Source: Bacteroidales bacterium (lineage in GTDB: Bacteria; Bacteroidota; Bacteroidia; Bacteroidales; WCHB1-69). From it: 11,832 nucleotides of DNA. The stretch covers positions 1 through 11,832 of the forward strand of contig JAISAD010000054.1 of NCBI GenBank assembly GCA_031266895.1, written 5' to 3'. The notes beneath the pieces were generated by a model. It was not told the DNA's origin, ran no database searches, and saw only the letters and a program-made list of their open reading frames with translations. Every line of letters starts with the position of its first letter. Within the stretch, counting starts at the first letter, position 1. Below, piece after piece: positions 6,910-11,832 of this stretch. A program made the translations under genes and the position numbers.

Positions 6910-7986
6910 ATGAAAGAGAATAAAAGAACTATTCTTTATTTAGCAATAGGCGCCGTAATACTTTGTAGTTGCGGCAGGAAAAACGAGAAAGCAGAAACAA
7001 TTGTTTATACGGCGAAAATAGATACAATACATTCATCGACAGGAATTGCTCAATCGGTATATCCGGGAACAGTAAAATCGGATGCAGAAGTAAGTCTCTC
7101 TTTTCGTGTAGCGGGAACCATTGACCGTATCCTGTTCGAGGAAGGAAAATTTGTCCGTAAGGGAACCGTCATCGCAGAAATAGACGCCAGAGACTATCGT
7201 ATTCAGCTCTCTGCCACAGAAGCAGAATATAATCAGATAAAACTAATGGCAGATCGGGTAGTAGAGCTTTACAAAAGAGGCAGCGCAACCAAAAGCGATT
7301 ACGAAAAAGCCGTCTATGGCTTGCAACAAATCACCGCCAAATACAATGCCCACAAAAATCAATTGAAAGATACCCGTCTCGAAGCTCCGTTTGATGGATA
7401 TATCCATAAAAAGATACACGACGCTGGTGAAACCGTCGCCGCAGGCATGTCCGTCATCTCAATGATAGGGGGCAAGGAATGGCAAATAGAAATCAACCTC
7501 TCTGTTCAGGACTATGCCAGAAAAAAAGACTTTAACAGCTTCGAAGCAACAGTATCCACAAACCCCGACAAAAGATTCCCTTTGGAGCTCTTTGAAATCT
7601 CTCCAAAAGGAAATGCAACCCAGCTCTACAAAATGGTATTCATTGCGAAAAACCCGAACGATATTACGTTAGCCGCCGGAATGAGTGCAGAAGTTACCAT
7701 AAACTTTCGTTCCGCCACAAAAGAAGTCGTCTATGAAATTCCCGTTTCGGCTACGTTTGAAATAGACGGACAACCACACGTATGGATATTTACATCAGAA
7801 GAAGTTCCTTTGCAATCACAACCCGTTGTTGTCGATAAAATGAAACGCGACGGATACATCATCATAACCCAAGGCATAAAAGAAGGCGACATGATAGTTA
7901 CATCGGGCGTTCATTCCATCAAAGAAGGAATGAAAATAAAACCGCTGCCTTCGCCAAGCAAAACAAATATAGGAGGATTACTGTAA
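6910..7986 (+). CDS. RND efflux periplasmic adaptor lipoprotein (membrane-fusion protein)
   Basis: A 358-residue membrane-fusion protein linking an inner-membrane RND pump to an outer-membrane channel. The N-terminus is a lipoprotein signal: basic residues, a hydrophobic run and the lipobox L-C-S-C with the lipidated Cys at 21, so the mature protein is likely anchored to the inner membrane facing the periplasm. The barrel-sandwich (lipoyl-like) halves are at about 60-90 (F-R-V-A-G-T-I-D) and 157-187 (L-E-A-P-F-D-G-Y-I). They flank a short helical hairpin at about 95-150. A beta-barrel domain (about 190-270) and membrane-proximal domain (about 275-350, ending in the G-I-K-E-G-D-M-I-V-T-S-G motif) follow. 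The hairpin is short compared with AcrA. ATG 6910 is the first gene after the promoter at 6852; the pump ATG starts 1 nt after its stop. The substrate is not predictable. Confidence 0.93.
   Translation: MKENKRTILYLAIGAVILCSCGRKNEKAETIVYTAKIDTIHSSTGIAQSVYPGTVKSDAEVSLSFRVAGTIDRILFEEGKFVRKGTVIAEIDARDYRIQLSATEAEYNQIKLMADRVVELYKRGSATKSDYEKAVYGLQQITAKYNAHKNQLKDTRLEAPFDGYIHKKIHDAGETVAAGMSVISMIGGKEWQIEINLSVQDYARKKDFNSFEATVSTNPDKRFPLELFEISPKGNATQLYKMVFIAKNPNDITLAAGMSAEVTINFRSATKEVVYEIPVSATFEIDGQPHVWIFTSEEVPLQSQPVVVDKMKRDGYIIITQGIKEGDMIVTSGVHSIKEGMKIKPLPSPSKTNIGGLL
7971..7976 (+). promoter_or_regulatory. Shine-Dalgarno-like AGGAGG before the RND pump
   Basis: AGGAGG lies inside the last codons of the adaptor gene (encoding its Gly-Gly), 11 nt before the pump ATG at 7988. 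It is a full-strength Shine-Dalgarno match, which stands out because the other starts in this window have none and Bacteroidota rarely use them. It may simply reflect the Gly-Gly codons, GGA being the favoured glycine codon here. Confidence 0.4.
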
Positions 7987-7987
7987 A

Positions 7988-10900
7988 ATGAGCTTAGCAA
8001 ATTTCGCATTAAAAAATAGATTGCTGATAAAATTCCTTGTAATAATCCTGACAGTAGGAGGAATCTTATCCTTTTTCAGAATGGGGAAAATGGAAGACCC
8101 CGAACTGGCAATCCGCGCCGCCATGATTGTAACAGTGTACCCCGGAGCATCGGCTTATGAAGTAGAATTGCAGGTAACCGACCCGCTGGAAAAAGCCATC
8201 CACTCCATGACAGGCGTAGGAAACGTAGAATCTAAATCAAGCAATGATCTTTCCATTATACAGGTAACGCTGGATTTTACCTTGCCGGAATCCGAAATAC
8301 AGCAGCATTGGGACATGTTGCGCCGCAAGGTTAGCGACGCCGTTCTCCCTTCCGAAGCCCGTCCGCCTATTGTAATGGACGACTTTGGAGACGTTTACGG
8401 ACTTTTCTATGTCATCACCGCAGATGGATTTTCCGATAACGAATTTAACGATTACGCAGATAAAATCAAACAGGAACTCCTAACGGTAGAAGGAGTGGGA
8501 AAGGCAATTACATACGGAGAACAAAACCCTTGCGTGTACATTGACTTTAAACAGGACAGGCTGGCTCATTTGGGCGTACATTTTTATGAACTGCTACTGA
8601 CTGTTCGCGGACAAAATCAAATGGTTTACCCCGGTTACTTTAACAGCGGAAACAACCGCATCCGCATGAGCATTACCGATAACTACAACAGCATAGAAGA
8701 TATAAAAAACCTGCTCATCAAAGGACACGAACAAAACCAGCTCCGGTTAAAAGACATAGCAGATATTCATACCGGAATAGTACAGCCTGCACGAAACAGC
8801 ATGCGTTATGATGGCGAACCGGCTATCGGACTGGCGGTTTCAATGGCGCCGGGACACGACATTACCAAAGTAGGAAAGCGGGTAGAAGAACACTTGCAGC
8901 AAATAAAAAACAGAGGCAGCCTCCCGCTTGGAATAAACTTTCACAAAGTATTCTTTCAATCCGACAGAGTAACCGACGCTATCTATACTTTCCTGATAAA
9001 CCTTTTGGAATCCATTCTCATTGTAGTATTCATTCTCATGCTCTCCATGGGCTTCAGAAGCGGAATAATACTGGGAACAAATCTGCTGATTATCGTTTTG
9101 GGTTCCTTTCTCGTACTTTATCTCTTTGACGGCACGCTGCAACGCGTCTCATTGGGAACGCTAATACTGGCAATGGGAATGCTTGTAGATAACGCCGTGG
9201 TGGTGATTGACGGCATTTTAATAGATTCACAAAGAGGAATGCAACGCTCGGAAGCATTGGTCAACATGGCAAACAAAACCGCCATGCCGCTACTGGGAGC
9301 AACATTAATTGCCATCTTGGCATTTTTCCCCATATTTCTATCTCCCGACATGGCAGGAATATATGTCAGAGATTTATTCATCGTACTTGTAGTATCTCTG
9401 CTTATCAGTTGGCTACTGGCGCTGGCGCTTGTTCCCATGCAGGCAAACAGCTTACTGAAACTAAATACAGACAAAAAAGAAGCAAAAGACCCCTTCTCCG
9501 GCAAATTTTATGTCAGATTCAGAAAAATGCTCTACTTCCTGTTGCGGCATCGACTGCTGACATTAACGGCAGTGGTAATACTATTGGCGCTTTCCGCACT
9601 CGGATTCCGCTATGTACGGCGGGGCTTTTTCCCTGATTTTACCTACGAACAGGCATACATCGAATACAAAATGCCCGAAGGAACAAATATTGAAAAGATA
9701 AAAACCGACCTGCAAGACATAGAACAAAAATTGCTGGCAAGAGAAGACGTCTCTCATGTAACATCCAGCTACGGAGGAACCCCGTTTCGGTATAATCTGG
9801 TTCGTTCCTTTGCAGAGCCTTCTCTCTCTTACGGCGAATTAATAGTAGATTTCACCTCTTCCGACGCAATGGAAGAAGCACTACCCGACCTGCAAAAAAA
9901 ACTTTCCGAACACTATCCGCAAGCGTTTGTTCGCATCAAAAAATACAACCTGATGTATAAACCCTTCCCGATAGAAGTCATGTTTACAGGCTCCGACCCC
10001 GGCATACTGAAACAACTTTCGGAAAAAGCGGAAGCCATTATGAAAGCAGAACCCTCAATCATGCTTGTTACCAACGACTGGAACCCCAAAGCGCCCGTGC
10101 TTGGCGTAAACTACGATCAACCGGCGGCGCGCATGGCAGGCGTCTCGCGTTCCGACATATCCATATCGCTACTGGCAGCCACAGAAGGCGTCCCAATAGG
10201 CTCTTACTACAACGGCAACACCCTCCAGCCTCTTTATCTCCGGAGCATGGATGCACAGGGCAAGCCCATTGAAGACTTCTACAATGTACCCATTTTATCG
10301 GCTATCCCATCCCTGACTTCATTAAACAAAGAAACGGTCATAGACCTTTACACAGGCAGCAAGGACATATCTACAGTAATATCCGAAGTGTTGCAGCCGG
10401 CGTCGTTAAGTCAGGCAAGCAAAGGCATTTCATTGGAATGGGAAGACCTCACAGTACGCCGTCACAATGGAAAACGTTCCATGCGGGCGCAATGCAACAA
10501 TATGTTTGGCTATACGCCCGAACAATCTCGCGATGCAATCAAAGATAAAATAGAACAAATACCGCTGCCCGAAGGTTATAAATTGGAATGGATGGGAGAA
10601 GCCCAGGCAAGCGCCGAATCCACCCGCTACCTCTTCGCCAACCTGCCCCTTGCTATCGTGTTGATGGTAGTTATTTTGGTCATGCTGTTTAAAGACGTAA
10701 AAAAACCGCTCATCATCTTCCTCTGCATCCCGCTGGCAATAATCGGAGTTGTAGGAGGCTTGCTCATCAGTGGCAAGGAATTTGGGTTTGTCGCCATTGT
10801 CGGCTCATTGGGATTAATAGGAATGATGATTAAAAACGGAATCGTACTCCTGGATGAAGTTACCGCCTTAACCGCTTCGGGAACTCCTCCGGTAGAGGCG

Positions 10901-11110
10901 TTGCTTTCAGCGTCTTCTTCCCGCTTACGTCCCGTCGTAATGGCGTCGGGAACCACGATAGTAGGAATGATTCCCCTGCTGTCGGACGTTCTTTTTGGCT
11001 CCATGGCAGTAACCATTATGGGCGGACTGACAGTGGGAACCCTCATCACCCTGCTGATTATCCCTGTACTGTATGCCCTGTTCTTTAGAATAAAAATAGA
11101 AGAGAAATAA
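7988..11110 (+). CDS. RND-family efflux pump, AcrB-like inner-membrane permease
   Basis: This 1040-residue protein has the full RND layout and length (AcrB is 1049). TM1 is at about 12-31. A first periplasmic loop carries the porter signature V-Y-P-G-A-S-A-Y-E-V-E-L-Q-V-T-D-P-L-E-K-A. TM2-TM6 lie at about 334-484, TM7 near 524-543, a second periplasmic loop follows, and TM8-TM12 lie at about 883-1034. It exports substrates from the inner membrane or periplasm using the proton gradient. In TM4 the relay motif is V-D401-N402, where AcrB has D407-D408, so only the first Asp is kept. The TM10 lysine is present as K949 in I-K-N-G-I-V-L-L-D (AcrB K940), and TM11 keeps R-L-R-P. ATG 7988 starts 1 nt after the adaptor stop. 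The sequence does not reveal whether the cargo is drugs, bile salts, fatty acids or metals; the family reads as hydrophobe/amphiphile rather than heavy-metal. Confidence 0.94.
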   Translation: MSLANFALKNRLLIKFLVIILTVGGILSFFRMGKMEDPELAIRAAMIVTVYPGASAYEVELQVTDPLEKAIHSMTGVGNVESKSSNDLSIIQVTLDFTLPESEIQQHWDMLRRKVSDAVLPSEARPPIVMDDFGDVYGLFYVITADGFSDNEFNDYADKIKQELLTVEGVGKAITYGEQNPCVYIDFKQDRLAHLGVHFYELLLTVRGQNQMVYPGYFNSGNNRIRMSITDNYNSIEDIKNLLIKGHEQNQLRLKDIADIHTGIVQPARNSMRYDGEPAIGLAVSMAPGHDITKVGKRVEEHLQQIKNRGSLPLGINFHKVFFQSDRVTDAIYTFLINLLESILIVVFILMLSMGFRSGIILGTNLLIIVLGSFLVLYLFDGTLQRVSLGTLILAMGMLVDNAVVVIDGILIDSQRGMQRSEALVNMANKTAMPLLGATLIAILAFFPIFLSPDMAGIYVRDLFIVLVVSLLISWLLALALVPMQANSLLKLNTDKKEAKDPFSGKFYVRFRKMLYFLLRHRLLTLTAVVILLALSALGFRYVRRGFFPDFTYEQAYIEYKMPEGTNIEKIKTDLQDIEQKLLAREDVSHVTSSYGGTPFRYNLVRSFAEPSLSYGELIVDFTSSDAMEEALPDLQKKLSEHYPQAFVRIKKYNLMYKPFPIEVMFTGSDPGILKQLSEKAEAIMKAEPSIMLVTNDWNPKAPVLGVNYDQPAARMAGVSRSDISISLLAATEGVPIGSYYNGNTLQPLYLRSMDAQGKPIEDFYNVPILSAIPSLTSLNKETVIDLYTGSKDISTVISEVLQPASLSQASKGISLEWEDLTVRRHNGKRSMRAQCNNMFGYTPEQSRDAIKDKIEQIPLPEGYKLEWMGEAQASAESTRYLFANLPLAIVLMVVILVMLFKDVKKPLIIFLCIPLAIIGVVGGLLISGKEFGFVAIVGSLGLIGMMIKNGIVLLDEVTALTASGTPPVEALLSASSSRLRPVVMASGTTIVGMIPLLSDVLFGSMAVTIMGGLTVGTLITLLIIPVLYALFFRIKIEEK

Positions 11111-11113
11111 AAA

Positions 11114-11832
11114 ATGACAACCAAAATAAAATACATTATCATACTCTTGTTTGCAGGCGGCTTCTCTTTGCAGGCGCAAAGTTACCTCTCGCTGGACAGT
11201 TGTAGAAAACTCGCCCTGACAAACAATACCCAGTCGCAATCCGCACAGATGCAACTGAAAAAAATGCGCTATGAAGTAAACGCCTATCGTGCAAATTTCT
11301 TTCCGCGCATCTCCTTACAGGGAATGTATCTCTTTACAACGGAAGAATTCAGTTACCACAAACGCCTCGACATGTATAATACCAGCATCCCCGGAATGAT
11401 AGGCAAATTGCCCCTTCCCGGATGGTCGTCAACCTATTTGGACCAGTTCTACAAGAGCCTCTATGTTGATTTGGATATAAAGGTCGAACTCAACAATACC
11501 TTTTTGGCGGGCGTAACATTTGAACAGCCGATTTTTATGGGAGGAAAAATTATCACTGCCTACAAAATGTCGAAAATAGGGCAACAGTTGGCTCAACTGA
11601 ACATGGAACGGACAGACGCGGAAATAATCCTTAAAACAGACCAGGCATATTGGCAATACGTAAAGGTAATGGAATTGTACGGCACAGCGCTTAAATACAA
11701 AGAAGTTGTAGAAAACGTGTACAAAGATGCTAAAAACGGAGTAGAAACAGGCATGATCTCGGAAAACGACAGAATGAAAGTAAAAGTAAAATCAGCAGAA
11801 GCCGACGTCATGGTGCGGCAAGCCGAAAATGG
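11114..11832 (+). CDS. TolC-family outer-membrane efflux protein, 5' part (partial at right edge)
   Basis: ATG 11114 opens a frame that stays open to the right edge, giving the first 239 residues of a protein usually about 430-480 long. A signal peptide is clear: M-T-T-K-I-K, a hydrophobic core at about 7-19 and a likely cleavage after A21 (L-Q-A then Q-S). There is no lipobox cysteine. The mature start L-S-L-D-S-C-R-K-L-A-L-T-N-N is the standard first helix of TolC/OEP proteins. The motif F-F-P-R-I-S-L-Q-G (about 62-70), the strand with F-E-Q-P-I-F-M-G-G-K and the helical D-Q-A-Y-W-Q-Y-V-K stretch are also typical. It starts 3 nt after the pump stop, so adaptor, pump and outer-membrane factor form one operon and presumably one trans-envelope export complex. 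The outer-membrane channel would be trimeric, inferred from the family. Confidence 0.93.
   Translation, partial: MTTKIKYIIILLFAGGFSLQAQSYLSLDSCRKLALTNNTQSQSAQMQLKKMRYEVNAYRANFFPRISLQGMYLFTTEEFSYHKRLDMYNTSIPGMIGKLPLPGWSSTYLDQFYKSLYVDLDIKVELNNTFLAGVTFEQPIFMGGKIITAYKMSKIGQQLAQLNMERTDAEIILKTDQAYWQYVKVMELYGTALKYKEVVENVYKDAKNGVETGMISENDRMKVKVKSAEADVMVRQAEN

Noticed and set aside
9409..9636. 75-codon + strand frame inside the RND gene
   Set aside because: It lies in an alternative phase within a continuous, fully conserved pump frame, with no motif and no sign of a frameshift.
10627..11142. 171-codon open frame on the - strand over the end of the RND gene
   Set aside because: It is antisense to TM8-TM12 of the pump; its composition mirrors the transmembrane codons, and no family motif is seen.
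1..11832. CRISPR array, tRNA or rRNA gene, insertion sequence or phage module
   Set aside because: No regularly spaced direct repeats, no cloverleaf-like or rRNA sequence, and no transposase or integrase frame were seen; almost all the sequence is accounted for by standard protein genes.

Overview
All genes in this window lie on the + strand, and they look like a chromosomal segment from a member of the phylum Bacteroidota. The evidence is a gldF-gldG pair (a family found essentially only in that phylum), three sites matching the Bacteroidota sigma -7 element TAnnTTTG, A-rich gene starts mostly without Shine-Dalgarno sequences, and protein sequences that read as Bacteroidota versions of each family. 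The genus cannot be fixed from the sequence alone.

Layout. (1) Positions 1-2840 hold housekeeping genes: the 3' end of a yicC-type endoribonuclease gene cut by the left edge, then der (engA, a double GTPase for 50S ribosome assembly), then a PhnP-like metallo-beta-lactamase-fold hydrolase. (2) Positions 2841-4122 hold elbB (a DJ-1/PfpI-family glyoxalase-like protein) overlapping by 14 nt with a shikimate kinase gene that appears to start at TTG; a clear promoter -7 element precedes elbB. (3) Positions 4123-6716 hold gldF and gldG, the membrane and large extracytoplasmic subunits of the Gld ABC transporter, with their own -7 element. That element overlaps a false TTG start of gldF; the better start is ATG 4169. 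The ATPase gldA is not in the window. (4) Positions 6717-6909 are a 193-nt intergenic region with an AT-rich inverted repeat and a third -7 element. (5) From 6910 to the right edge there is a tripartite efflux operon: a lipoprotein membrane-fusion adaptor, a full-length RND pump and a TolC-like outer-membrane factor cut by the edge. The genes are separated by only 1 and 3 nt. Together they would form one inner-membrane to outer-membrane export channel; the substrate cannot be told and no regulator lies in the window.

No unmistakably new system is visible. The points most worth a second look are: a clear shift in glycine codon choice in the efflux operon relative to the housekeeping genes; an RND pump with D-N instead of the AcrB D-D pair in its proton relay; a common ten-base core TTTGCACTTT at all three promoters; a tiny Phe-Tyr-Tyr-Tyr-containing reading frame in the leader of the operon that carries shikimate kinase; and start-codon corrections for gldF and the shikimate kinase.
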